Source of the DNA: Bostrychus sinensis
Taxonomy: Eukaryota > Chordata > Actinopteri > Gobiiformes > Eleotridae
Assembly: GCA_020698575.1 (NCBI GenBank)
Contig: CM036248.1
Location: 15,963,729 to 16,027,728 of the forward strand
Length of the DNA: 64,000 bases
Direction of reading: 5' to 3'
Positions 16,755-28,000 of the stretch are shown piece after piece. The position numbers were made by a program, and so were the translations under genes. The notes under the pieces are model-generated. The model saw only the letters and a program-made list of their open reading frames with translations, made no database searches and was not told the origin of the DNA. Position 1 is the stretch's first letter, and each line of letters begins with the position of its first letter.

Positions 16755-17400
16755 AATGTAAATTAGAAGCACCCGGAGCCCATCCTACAACTGTAAAGAT
16801 GTAGTGCCCACACCTGGACTCTAACTCAACACATTCATCAGCTGTTCAAAAGTTTCTTTTAGTCAGACAGGAGTGTTTGTTTACCTGCTTTACTAGTTTC
16901 AGCTACTTCCTGTAGCCTTCGTCAGAAGCGTAATGTGATGTCGCTGTGACGTGTCTTGTAGCCTGCTTATGTTGTTTTGTCAGACAGTAGGGAAAGCTTG
17001 CGCCCCCTTCTGTCTGACACCCTCTCCAGGACCGCATCCCAGGTGTGGGATAAGGTGTAGGCTCCCTCATCCCGGTTCATAGTCCCTGGTGCCCGTTTCC
17101 TAATTTCAATGGCCTCCCTGATCCAGCGGTGGTACTTGTTGCTTTCAGCAAAACAACATAAGCAGCCTACAAGACACGTCACAGCGACATCACGTGAAGC
17201 TTCTGACGAAGGCTACAGGAAGTAGCCGAAACTAGTAAAGCAGGTAAACAAACACTCCTGTCTGACTAAAAGAAACTTTTGAACAGTTTACTTAAGAAGA
17301 CAGTATGAATTTCCACAAAAGAAAAAAGTCAACACATTCATGTTTGGGGCCTACTCATTCCAAGTTGTACTGTGCACGTCATGTACTAATTTTGCTAGTG
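16755..17400 (-). repeat. tRNA-like dispersed repeat split by a Penelope-like insertion
   Basis: A reverse-strand copy of the tRNA-like module occupies about 16755-16838 (ACCTGGACTCTAACTCAAC is the complement of a B-box region). It resumes at about 17342-17400 (TTTGGGGCCTACTCATTCC). The two halves are separated by the element at 16839-17328, and the break lies within a 13-bp duplicated sequence. Confidence 0.55.
16839..17328 (-). mobile_element. Truncated Penelope-like retroelement with inverted arms
   Basis: On the minus strand about 17140-16980 encodes a fragment reading ESNKYHRWIREAIEIRKR, then MNRDEGAYTLSHTWD. This is the pattern typical of the C-terminal end of fish Penelope-like (GIY-YIG endonuclease) proteins. 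It is flanked by two 138-bp inverted arms, 16842-16979 and 17149-17286, nearly identical apart from a few mismatches. The arms contain the element's 3' sequence (TTCTGACGAAGGCTACAGGA). A 13-bp direct repeat, TCAACACATTCAT, flanks the whole at 16826-16838 and 17329-17341 and is a convincing target-site duplication. The copy is far too short to be active. Confidence 0.75.
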
Positions 17401-17722
17401 GAAAAGTGCCTAATGATCTTTTAATTCAATGCTGTATCAAATGAGCCACAACCCCTTATTTGGTGATCCACTAATCATTTGTTCCTTTACTGACCACTAC
17501 TGGCTGGAGTTAGTATCTTTGGCCTTGTATTTATGGCACAGAATCCTCCAAAACATTTTTGTATCCAGACTATATTTCTGGTTGACACCAAAAACTCTAC
17601 TGGTGACTCATTATTAAATGTTTACCTTTCCTAAATTTTCCATTAAAAAGGGTTCTATATTTATTAAGGTACTGTTAGTTATCAGCATTTCTTCACACTT
17701 GCCTAAAGATTTTTTACAGTAC

Positions 17723-17916
17723 AGTATAGAGATCGGGATTGTGTTGTCACATCGGGGGTCACGCAAGCTATTTTCTAGAGCAAAACAATGAGAAATGTAG
17801 AATGTAAATTACTCAAGCTAGCATTCACACGAAAGTGTTTGATACTTGATACCACTCATGAGGCAGATTCATCGCTCAATGGTCCTTTTATGACGTAGGT
17901 TCCCGATCTCTATACT
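17723..17916. mobile_element. Small MITE-like element with 16-bp perfect terminal inverted repeats
   Basis: AGTATAGAGATCGGGA at 17723-17738 is repeated exactly in inverse orientation at 17901-17916. The 194-bp unit has no ORF. It is a nonautonomous DNA transposon by structure; the superfamily is not determined because no clear target duplication is seen. Confidence 0.7.
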
Positions 17917-19760
17917 ATAAGACCTGACTTAGTTGTGATTCCTCAAGTTACCCCAGGTTTAGTTCCATGTTTTGCTTTAAAACCTTTGACCCAGTTTTGC
18001 CTAATGAAGACTTTAATTTCTGCTTCAATTAAATTAAACCTACATTGTTAAAAAGAACATCCAACTATAGCCAATTATATCGCCTTTTCAGTATTTAACT
18101 CAGTTATTAGGTCCCATGTTTTTGTAATGTGTAACTGAGGTGATCCACAGCTGCGGGTGGACATGAATGGCTAAATATTAAGTGATTAACTTTTTTCAAA
18201 TTCCATAAAGGGTTATATTTCCTAGACAACTTCCTCTCCTTTCTCTGTCCCAGTACGAACTAGATGCAAATGAACCTCAATGTGCCCCATCTAGACCTTC
18301 CATTACTGGGTAAGTGGTGTGGCAGAAAGAGACCACTTGGGTGCAGAGATGAAAGGCAGGGAGAGAGGATCTGGTACAGCGGCTCTTTAACAGGCATGAG
18401 TTTGAGCGCAGATATGAGTAATGAGGTTATTTACCTCTCAGCTGGGACGCGCTGGCTGATTTGTGAGATTCTCTAAATACCAAGTCGTCATCTTTTTCTG
18501 TGATCTTTTTGTACCAGCCAGATGTGTCCTCTTTGGAAAGAAATGGCAATGCGATGTTTGCTCCTTGTCCAAATATGCAAAGTAGTCTGTTTGAATGTGT
18601 TTACTCAAAGTCCTCATTTCATTTTATGTTTCAAAAATCAAGAGTGTGTTTTCTAACGTCAGCATGGTGTAGAGTAATAGATAAAATGACTCATGATTCT
18701 TTAAATTATTCATTGTTTTTAGCTTACTCATTGGCTAAAAATACCCACAAGTTCTCATAATTCATTATTATTGATGCTTTCACTTTATGCAGCTGATTAA
18801 GCCAAAGTCATTACATCTATGGTCCATGTACTTTTCTTTGTCTAGGATTTTGTGGCCAGCAAACCTTTAAAAATCGATATTAATTAGCTTTTTATAGCCA
18901 GATGGTTTATTTAAATGGCATGTTTGACTTTCCTTGCAAACAGTGCAATACATAAAGAGAAGTTAGAAGTAATAAAAAGACTAATGCTTCACAATTACCC
19001 ATACTGCTTTATTTTCAAAGCATGGGAACAGCATAATTTAATCAGACATTTGGATGCCTCATTATGTAAATCAATTAAAGAAGTAGGCACTTCTTGAATC
19101 CTGACAAAGCAATTTATTATTCCCTTTATCTTCTGAAAGCCACTGCGTCTATAGGTGGGTTTGTGTGGGTTTGTGTGTATTCGTCGCCTACTTCCTGTTT
19201 GACTGTGCAACACCTACGGGATCCTGTGAAAAAAGTGGTTACAAAATGAAAAGGCGCTGAGTGACAGACATGGCCACAGACAGTGAATCAGACACATAAA
19301 ATATTTATAGAGTCCTAACAGCGTGCGGCGATGTGGAAGTCGGGCATAAACACAATATTAGAGATTGCTTTCCATATGTCAGTCCTGACCTCACATCACC
19401 TCCATTATGTCAACAATATGGCTTCCCTGTTCATTAGCAGATCTGCGTTCTCAGACATTTGCAAAGACAAACAGTGTAAGGGGAACACATATTTCTTCTA
19501 TTGAGATCAGCACTTTGGTGACTTTCGGAGCAGCTCTGTGAATTGCACACTGACCCAGCTGTGACACCTAACCACATCCTCTTTACATCTAAAAGCTACA
19601 TGATGCACGTTCTTTAATTCTGCTTAAAATATACAGTATTTTTGCATTTCATACAGCCTTTAATGTAATTCTCAATAAATCATCCAATAGTTAAATAAAG
19701 TTTTAAGTGCATTTTACATTTAGCAAAGAACACAATATTGACAATATCCTGTTTCTGTTT
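17917..19760. other. Intergenic, nothing recognised
   Basis: AT-rich DNA without a recognised gene or repeat. The small ORFs near 18264-18760 show no family signature. Confidence 0.4.
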
Positions 19761-19930
19761 GGCTTTTCCCATCTGGGGTTGCCTCAGTAAATCTTCTGCC
19801 TCCTAGTGTGCAGTGATATAGCATAAGTTTTACACAAGGTGCCCTTCCTGACACAAAAATCTTAATTCTTAACTATTAACATTTATCCAGGCTTGGGACT
19901 GCCACAAAAAGTACATTGGCTTGTGACCCC
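19761..19930 (+). repeat. Dispersed repeat (GATGCCCTTCCTGAC family)
   Basis: Shares the order TCTTCTGCCTCCTAGTGTG, CAGTGAT, GTTTTACACAAGGTGCC, CTTCCTGACA, ATCCAGGCTTGGGACTG, AAGTACATTGGC with copies at 23368, 45425 and 53752. All four are on the plus strand and degenerate. Confidence 0.65.
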
Positions 19931-20452
19931 TAAAATATTAAGAATATACCATCTGAAAAAGAGATTAAATGGATAATTTAAAGCAAAGTAATAAAAAAGA
20001 TATACCATTGTTAACTACTAATGCATCAACAAAAGTGAGTTTACATTAATTATTATCTAAACGGACTGACTTTCACTTCTACATTTGCATGGCTGTACCT
20101 TGACACTGAGTAAAACTATTTATGTGAACTTCATTTTCAAACAATCACATATCCAATTGTTTTATATTTTCCAAGATAACCTATTTGTCATCTGAACTTG
20201 CTCCACATTTCCAGCATAACCTTCACCTGCACAATCACAACATCACTTTGTTCACATCCTGTAGCCTATTTTAGCTTTTGCTTTTATTCTTGCCAATTAA
20301 ATGCATAGACTTTTTAAGGTCATTAATCTTAAAGAATGTATTTTTACACTCACCTCGTTGTTGCTCAGCCTGCCCTGTGACGACTGCCCCTGCTAGTCCG
20401 CTCTGCTCCCTGAGTGACTGGAAAACCACAGTCTCTCTCGCTCTTGTGTCTC

Positions 20453-20478
20453 TGTGTGTGTGTGTGTGTGTGTGTGTG
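20453..20478. repeat. (TG)13 microsatellite
   Basis: An uninterrupted TG run of about 26 bp. Confidence 0.95.
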
Positions 20479-21513
20479 AAATGAATGCGTGTGGGAAAGA
20501 GAAGTGAGGCAGTACCGGCGCTCCTCTGTCACACTCTCTTTTCTTTTGCAGCCAGTGTCTACACCTATTATTCTTCTACGTTTCTTCAGGCTAATTTGCT
20601 CTCTATAAATTGTTTTAATAGCTCTTCTGTTTCTCATCATGCTTTCTAACTCGCCTTTGCCAGCTGCTCCTCAACTCAAAATGGTACCCTTTGGAGGCTG
20701 TGCAGAATAACCTAAGCGGACCTGTTGCATTCAATTCAAAGGGCATCGCCCCGGTTTGTTTGAAAAGAGGAGATAGATAGTGTGTAATTTATGCATGGAT
20801 AATTATTGTTTTTCAAATTGTTCCCCTACGTAAATGTCTCACAGCTTTTATACCATGTAAAAAGCCCAGTTTAATAATTTAAGGATTCTCCCGAGCTTGC
20901 TTATTGTGAATAGCTTTGGGCTAAATCACTGAGAATTGGCACCAGATGGACTGAAGTGATGTCAATGACCCCAAAGGTCGCTGTGATTTCTAAATCTATC
21001 TTTCTATTTCTGGCGCATGCTTTTTACTCAGTGGTTCATTTATTTTTTATGCGTTTTTGGCGGGGTACTGTGGATTTTCCTTCTTGCCATCCCTCAGATT
21101 TTTTTTTTTTTTTTTTGCTTTTAGACATTTAAGTCATTTTCATACTTGACTTCATACCTTTGGGGCAATTTAGTTGCCTTATCTGTCTGGTTGTAAGCTC
21201 TGTCTCGGCTTTTATGGCAATGTTCATATCAAAGTTGGCCACAAATAATATCTTCCTTCCTAAATTAATATCCTCTATATTTCTATTTATATTCCATTGT
21301 CTGAGTGAATGTTTGTCACTGTTGCACTGTTTTTTGCAGACTTAAGCTCCGCCCTTGTTTCTCCTTGAGAGTCACTCTAACTCTAACAAGGTTCTGCATT
21401 TGGTCCTCCACAGGCACTTAAGCATGATAACATATCTTTTCTTATCACTTTTTCGACTTTTCCTTTTCCGCCTTTCCTTTCTGACAACTTTTATCTTCTG
21501 CATTTATCGAGTA
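20479..21513. other. Intergenic, nothing recognised
   Basis: Contains an 18-bp T homopolymer at about 21099-21116. No gene is recognised. Confidence 0.45.
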
Positions 21514-22295
21514 TACACCGATCAGGCATAACATTATGACCACCTGCCTTTTATTGGTGACCAAGAAGATCCTTAGGCGACAAACTGTGATGCATTGTGT
21601 ATTCTGACATCTTTCTGTCAGAACCAGCATTACTTTTTCAGCAATTACAGCTACAGAAGCTTGTCTGTTGGATCGGACCACACAGACCAGACTTCGTTCC
21701 CACGTGCATCATGCCAGTTCACCACTGTTCTGTCCCGGGCTTTTTTTTTTAAAATATTGACCACTGCAATCCCCACATCAGCTGCAGTTTTTGAAAAGCT
21801 CTGACCCGTTATCTTGCTGAGTGGTTCCCAACCAAGGGTCTGTGACCCCCTCAGTGGGGCGCCTGATATTGCAGGAGGTGTGCAGAGCTTTGTCTCTTCT
21901 GAGGTTGTGAGGCTATCAAAATTATATTTGTGCATATTCAATTTTTAAAATTCCGCACACCCAATTAGAAAACAAAGGGAATAGGAACAAAAATGTACAA
22001 CTGCTGTTTATTTTTGTGAACTAATGTTTGTAACTAATCACTGTTCTTTTGATGTATTTGTGTGGGCAGGGGTTAGGGCTAAGAGGCCTGGCTTGTCTTG
22101 GCCACAAGCAGGGGGGCCTCAAGAAAACAAGGTTAAGAACCAAACCACTGTTCTGGCCATCACACTTTGACATCACATCAACTTTGAGGACAAAATGTTC
22201 ACTTGCTGCCTTGTAAATTCCACCCACTAACAAGTGGCATGAAGAGATAATCTGTGTTATTTACTTCACCTGATTTGAGTGGTTTGTCACCCACA
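21514..22295 (-). mobile_element. Tc1/mariner-like transposon remnant
   Basis: The left end has the fish Tc1-type terminal sequence CGATCAGGCATAACATTATG. The minus strand encodes frame-broken pieces of the transposase N-terminal helix-turn-helix region: GQSFSKTAADVG (about 21800) and, further on, VRSNRQASVAVIAEKV then SEYT-like sequence (about 21680-21600). The right end near 22150-22290 keeps the complement of the usual 5' leader (AACTTTGAGGACAAAATG, GAAGAGATAATC). The gene is dead: frameshifts, the C-terminal catalytic part missing, and another element inserted at 21819. Confidence 0.75.
21819..22150. mobile_element. hAT-like nonautonomous element nested in the Tc1 copy
   Basis: The left end GAGTGGTTCCCAACC and the right end GGTTAAGAACCAAACCACTG are imperfect inverted repeats of the hAT/Charlie type. 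Flanking octamers ATCTTGCT and TTCTGGCC agree at 5 of 8 positions, so the 8-bp duplication is weak. The interrupted Tc1 sequence continues on either side. Confidence 0.5.
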
Positions 22296-22584
22296 TTTTT
22301 AACATTACTAAGCTGGCCATGTTGTCCATATGGGTCTATACAGCCTGCTGATAAGTGCTGTCTCCTATCTTCCATCATGTTTCCATAACAACTGAATACA
22401 TTTGGATGTGTGTGCTGTTTACCTGCTCAACACTCCACACACTGCAACATGGCCATCTGTTGTGGAATTATGTTGTTTATACTATAGCTCGAAAGCATCT
22501 TGCCATAAAAAAGTGATTTATTATTGCTTGTTTGAGAGCTGAGAGTGATGCTTTGAAATTCATTAGCAATGTAAGTTATATTTT

Positions 22585-22960
22585 GACCTTGCCAAGGAGG
22601 TTATGTTTTTGCTGTTGGTTTGTTTGGGTCATTTGATTATTAGCAATAAAACTCAAAAAGTTATGGTCAGATTTTGCTGAATATTTCAGGGAAGGTCAGT
22701 AATAGGTCAAGGGTGAAATGATAGGTTTTGAATGTGGATCTGGATCTCTGTTTGGATCTAGGTTTTCTTTTACTAAATTTTGTTTCAAGATTAAGCCTAC
22801 TTCGTTTGTTAGCAACTGAAAAAGTTATAGTCAGAAACATTCAGGAATGGTGACAAATGGGGTAAAGAAAAATCTTGTTTTTGGTGTGACTTCTGATTAC
22901 TGTCTGGATCCACAAATTAACTGTAATGTTTTTAAGAGTTTTACATACAGAAGGTTGTTT
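22585..22960 (+). repeat. Dispersed repeat, two tandem-like partial units
   Basis: AACTCAAAAAGTTATGGTCAG, then TTTCAGGGAAGGTCAGTAAT and GTTTGGATCTAGG, followed by a second, more diverged round (AACTGAAAAAGTTATAGTCAG, then GTCTGGATCC). It is the non-tRNA portion of the family seen at 15765 and 59380. Confidence 0.55.
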
Positions 22961-23367
22961 GGAGTATCTTAGAGGTTGGTAATGTCAAAAGGATTTTAAA
23001 AGTCAATCTTTTCCACTCGCAATACATGTTATGACGTAGTAGTGCGTAACATGCAAACAAAAGGCAACTCTGCCAAGATCTCATTGCTGATAACAATAAA
23101 GTCATAAATTACAAATCATAAAAAGTCAGCCTGACCTGTAGTTGTATATCAAGCCCCACTGGGAACTTTGTAAAGTTTTGTGTCTCTCAGTTTATGTGAG
23201 TGAAGTGGACCATCATTTCTCAAGTAATAGAACTTAGAGTTAAAATACAGTGATGGAGCAATTAGTGACTATTTTAAACATATTGGTGACAAAACCATAG
23301 TTAAAAATGATTAAATGACTATCACTAATATGCTAATAGTGGTTATATTTCTGTTCAGCCTCTCTCT

Positions 23368-23440
23368 CTGTGATTTGCATATTGATTTGGCATAGATTTT
23401 ATGCCAGATGCCCTTCCTGATGCAACCCTCTCCATTTAAA
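23368..23440 (+). repeat. Dispersed repeat fragment (GATGCCCTTCCTGAC family)
   Basis: GTGATTTGCATATTGATTTG, then TTTTATGCCAGATGCCC and TTCCTGATGCAACCCTCTCC, match the copies at 19761, 45425 and 53752. An 18-bp A run at 23657-23674 lies downstream without an obvious link. Confidence 0.65.
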
Positions 23441-23674
23441 GGGGATATATTATGCTTTTATTCATATTTTTAAACCAATCTTGTTTGTCCCTAGAAGAAC
23501 ATTGCACATTTTACAGCCTTTAAAAACATTACTAAAAACATTACTAAAAACTATCACTAAAAACATTTTAACAAGTACTCTACTGCTGCCATAAAGAAAC
23601 AGGTGAAGAGACCAGCAGAGGGCAGGGGTGTGCAGAGTAGTGCCTCTTTTGAACATAAAAAAAAAAAAAAAAAA

Positions 23675-24780
23675 GCAGTTCACTTTCTTAAATTGTATGA
23701 TGCCATTTTACTACAAAATGAAAAATAGCTGAGAGCAATCAGTGGAAACAGGGCTGTAGAGTTTTTTTTTTGGGATAAATGAATTAGAGCAGACTGGATG
23801 TAGAGGGCTTGCTGACTGGTCAGTGCTTCCTGGAGTGGGCAGAAGTTCATGGAACCAAGCGTTTGGGCGGTTCAGAACCACCGAGCCAGAGAATATAGGA
23901 TTACTTAAATATGCATGAATGACAGAAAACACAACTCCAGGTATGTTTTTGATGAGGGAACAACATTATAACATGGTAGAAAGCTCAGAAAAGTTGATTT
24001 TCCACTGGCGGAGTGCACTGCATTGTGACCCCCTGTAGCACTATTAATATTAATAACATAAGTTAATATAATAAACAAATATATGTCCATATAATGATAA
24101 GGACATCATTAGCTATGGACATTATTAATGGATGCATGTTGTTGAATTGCTGTCTAAGTGGGAGGTTGATGTTACCATGTCAACATCATAAAAGGACTAT
24201 TTACATTAATCCTAGTGGTGTGACTGTCACAGTGGTGGTGGTTTTATAATTATATGGATATAGTGGGAAACAGTTGATTGTGCATGACAAAGTTGTGGCC
24301 TTTTTTCTCAGTGCACATAAGGAAACCATTCTGCTGAATAACACGCACCACTTTTATTTTCAAATACACCTATAAATAAGATCTGCTGAATTGGTATCAT
24401 CATCTATTTTCCTTTAATACTAGTGTCATATTGCTGTGTCTCCCTGCATTGATCTTCCCAAGTGTGTCGGGTTGTAGAGGGAGGAATCAAGGGCAGGTGA
24501 GGACAAAAAGGCTTTCTATAAATGAACATGACATCAGGCTTTTTCCTTTCGCCGATGCGCCTGAACACTTTTGATTTGTTGAGAGATGATTCAGAAAGAA
24601 GCGAGGTGAGGGAGCATGGTCTGAGTGTCAAGAGAGATGGCATACAATCAGTCAATGTCACCCAAGGTTAAACTTGTAGATTTACAACAGAGTGCATTAC
24701 AGCCAGTATCATACAACCCCAGTGGCTTACTAAGCATTAATTTGACACATTATTGTCACTTTTGTGGAAAAAAATGGAGG
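23675..24780. other. Intergenic, nothing recognised
   Basis: No gene, RNA gene or clear repeat is recognised in this AT-rich stretch upstream of the dock2 promoter. Confidence 0.4.
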
Positions 24781-25055
24781 CTTCACCTGCTGCATAGGCC
24801 TGTGAGCATTGTAGGACTACACTGTGCACTCAACCACTTCCTGTTCACTTTGTAAGGGGAGGAAGAGTCTAGAGGCAGAAGAGGAAGAAAGGCCAAAGGG
24901 GGAAGGGCTTCTTGCTTTACTTTATAGAAAATGCAGAAGTAAGAAGTTGAACAAATGTCCCTAAACAGAAAGAGAAAGAGTAAAACCAGGAGGTAAAACA
25001 AAAATAGGAGCGGAGAGTGGGTAACCGTGAGGAGTGAAGGAGTAGTAGATGAATC
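24781..25055 (+). promoter_or_regulatory. dock2 proximal promoter and 5' UTR, with ETS and RUNX-like sites
   Basis: About 215 bp before the dock2 ATG, on the minus strand, is CAGGAAGTGGTT (complement of 24832-24843), an ETS/PU.1 core joined to a RUNX-type core. Further ETS-like GAGGAAG motifs lie at about 24860 and 24882 on the plus strand. DOCK2 is restricted to blood cells in mammals, so such sites fit; their use here is inference. The ATG at 25056 sits in ATCATGG, with G at +4. Confidence 0.45.
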
Positions 25056-25098
25056 ATGGCGCCTTGGACCAGGACCACAACAGAGCGCTATGGTATTG
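25056..25098 (+). CDS. dock2: dock2 exon 1 (start codon, residues 1-14)
   Basis: Begins MAPW, the same four residues as human DOCK2, and ends in phase 1 at TATTG|GTAAGT. Confidence 0.9.
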
Positions 25099-28000
25099 GT
25101 AAGTCTGTATATTCAGTATATACATATAGTTGCATGTAAAAGATGCACATTCTCTATTTTTATGTATTAATTTAAGTAAATTATATCCTGCAACTCTGAT
25201 ACTCATTTCTTCAGACTACACAGGAAATGAGCAGGTGTTAACCGCCTTCAAAACGTCAGACATTAAGATCTCACTTAGAAATGGCAAAAAATAAGCACTA
25301 AATAAGCACATAAAGATTTAGCAAGGTTAATAATGAGTCACACACAGTATGTGCACTAGCATACATTGGCATACATTGCAGATAATTCGGCTGGTCTATT
25401 AATGCATGCTTATAAGCCTTACAAAATTATATTTTAGGCACTTAAACATAGACTGTGGAATTGCTGTTTTTCAAGCTTGTTTCATCAAGGCTCTGGCAAG
25501 ACTGAGTTTTAGAAAACAGCCTTCGGATTAGATGACAAAAATAATTTGTGTTCTGATTTTGAGCGACTTATCTTGTACATGGATACTATTGTATACAACT
25601 GATAGACACACATAAAGCACAGGAACAAGGAAGTAGGGCTGTATCAGTTTGAAGCCTAAACAGCAGAAAACCACATGGAGCTGTTGGCTTGTAAGCACTT
25701 TATATATAGGTATTTTTTAAGAAACAACCCTTTGGTTTTTTCATTTCATTAGTTGCATGGTAAATTACAGGAAGTGAAGGCTACATACAGGCCCAACCTG
25801 TTACTGTAACTCAGGCTAACCCTCTTCAATCATACTTTGTCCATATGCTTCAGAATATTTTATAGTTACTGTATTTGCATAATATCACATTACATTACAT
25901 AGAATAAATAAGAGTGATTAATGTGTACTGTTGGCCATATATCTTTTAATAAAATGTAGAGCACACAGTCTTTATACATACCTTGACTTAGACAGACTTT
26001 ATTGATTCACAAGGGAAATTGCTTGGTCACAGTAGCTCAGTTTTTCACAAACACAAGAAAAATGTATAGTATAGGATAGTTACAGTAATAAAAAAAAAAA
26101 AAAAAACACTTTGAATAAAATACAATAGAATAGATCGAAATTTACAAGATTTGCATATTTACAAATCTACAAAAAATGGGAGTACATATACAAAATATAT
26201 AAAAAAGTAAATATACACTATATACAAATAGGTGGGTAAGGATAATGCTGTGATAATATGGCTGACCATCAGTGATACAAGATCATCTGTGACAGAAGAC
26301 TGAATTGTTGCACAGCTAGATTGAAAATGGTACCTGCAATTGAAATTACACCTCGAGAGTCCCCAGCACACTACTTTGACTTAAATTCATCCTGATCTGG
26401 TTTTTAGTTTGAAAGGTTATGGTATCTCAGCTTACTTTGTAGTGAAGCCTCTGCAGTTCATCACAACATTCATTCTGTGTCCAGTCAACAATGATTTGAA
26501 CATACAGTAAGTCCTGACAAAGACCTTAGTTTTGTTCAAAACAAGTTGGCTTTTTTAATGATCATTTTGGCCACTTATAGCTTTGTGCATGGGTATCTGT
26601 CTTTATTTACAAAAGGTTTATGTCTGTTTGATGATATATTCTACAAATTCATTAAGATGCTGTATAAGATCACATCAGAAGCACACTCTAAAAGCTGAGC
26701 AAAATACAAAACTAAAAATAAATCTTACACATGAAAGTTGAAGTGTCTATTTTAGAGTTTTCAGTACATCTAACTTAGTATATTGTGGTTTTTTTTAGTC
26801 AAATGGAATTTTTTTGGCGAAGGAGAACGACAGCTTTCTTTGGAGGTGGGAGAAACAGTTCACATAGAAGAAGAGTGTGAAGGTAGGAGTTATTTACATA
26901 TGGCCACATTAGTTAAGGTAATAAAATGAAATAACATATGAAGACCATTTCATTTACATTGTTATTGACTGTATTGTCCTGAAAATGTGTTAATACTCTG
27001 TTGATTTTAGGTTGGTATAAAGGATACCTGGTAAAAAACAAGACACAAAATGTAAGCTAAAAGCATATATCTTGATATAAAATGCAAAACATGTATTTCA
27101 GTGTTGACATAGAATAACATATTTTTGACTGTAAAATGATCATAGTATAATTTTGTCAAATATCTTTCCTAAGGGAGTCTTTCCTGCCAGTTTTATTCAT
27201 GTTAAGGAGGTTAGAGTTGAAAAGCGAGGGTAAGTTTGTTTAGTTATCTCACGTTTACCAGAATAGACTTTAGATCTTTTAGTTTATATATAATATTTGC
27301 ACACGTGTATAAATCTCCAGAGATGAGGAGGTGGTTATTTCTGCCGAGATGCCTTTAGTGAAGGAGGTGACCACCACGTTGAGAGAATGGGGAAGCATTT
27401 GGAAGCAGCTCTATGTGGTACGAACAAACAGGAATCCACTCCATGTAAACGTAGGCGTCTCTGGATAACTGTCTAATTTCTTCTCTCCAGTCAAACAAAG
27501 AGGCTCGGGTCAAACAGGTTCAAAGGCTTATGTGGGAGCTGATGGAGTGGCGTTCCCAGCTCCTGTCTGGCACCCTGCCCACGGATGAATTCAAGGAGCT
27601 GAAACAGAAAGTCACATCCAAGATTGACTATGGCAACAAGTATGTCCTCTCTCAGCCTACATCTCACATCTTTGCCCTCCTCTCTCTCGGTTTCACTGTC
27701 TGTATGCGATTGTTTCTTTTCTTATCTTAATGATTTGCTTCTAATCTACAAAGTACGTTATTACTTGCCTGCCAGAATCCTCGAGTTGGATCTGGTGGTC
27801 CGAGATGAAAATGGGAACATTTTGGATCCAGAAAAAGCCAGTGTCATCAGCTTATTTAGGGCCCATGAAGACGCTACAACCAAAATCAATGAACGTATCA
27901 AAGAGGAGCAGGTAAGAGAAAGGAAATGCTTGCAGACAAAATATCCTTGAACCCTTTTTTGTAAATCCTTCTATATTTCCATGCTTTAACACTAAAGGTT

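Noticed and set aside
21445..21941. Functional Tc1 transposase
   Set aside because: The fragments are in different frames, interrupted by an insertion, and lack the catalytic region.
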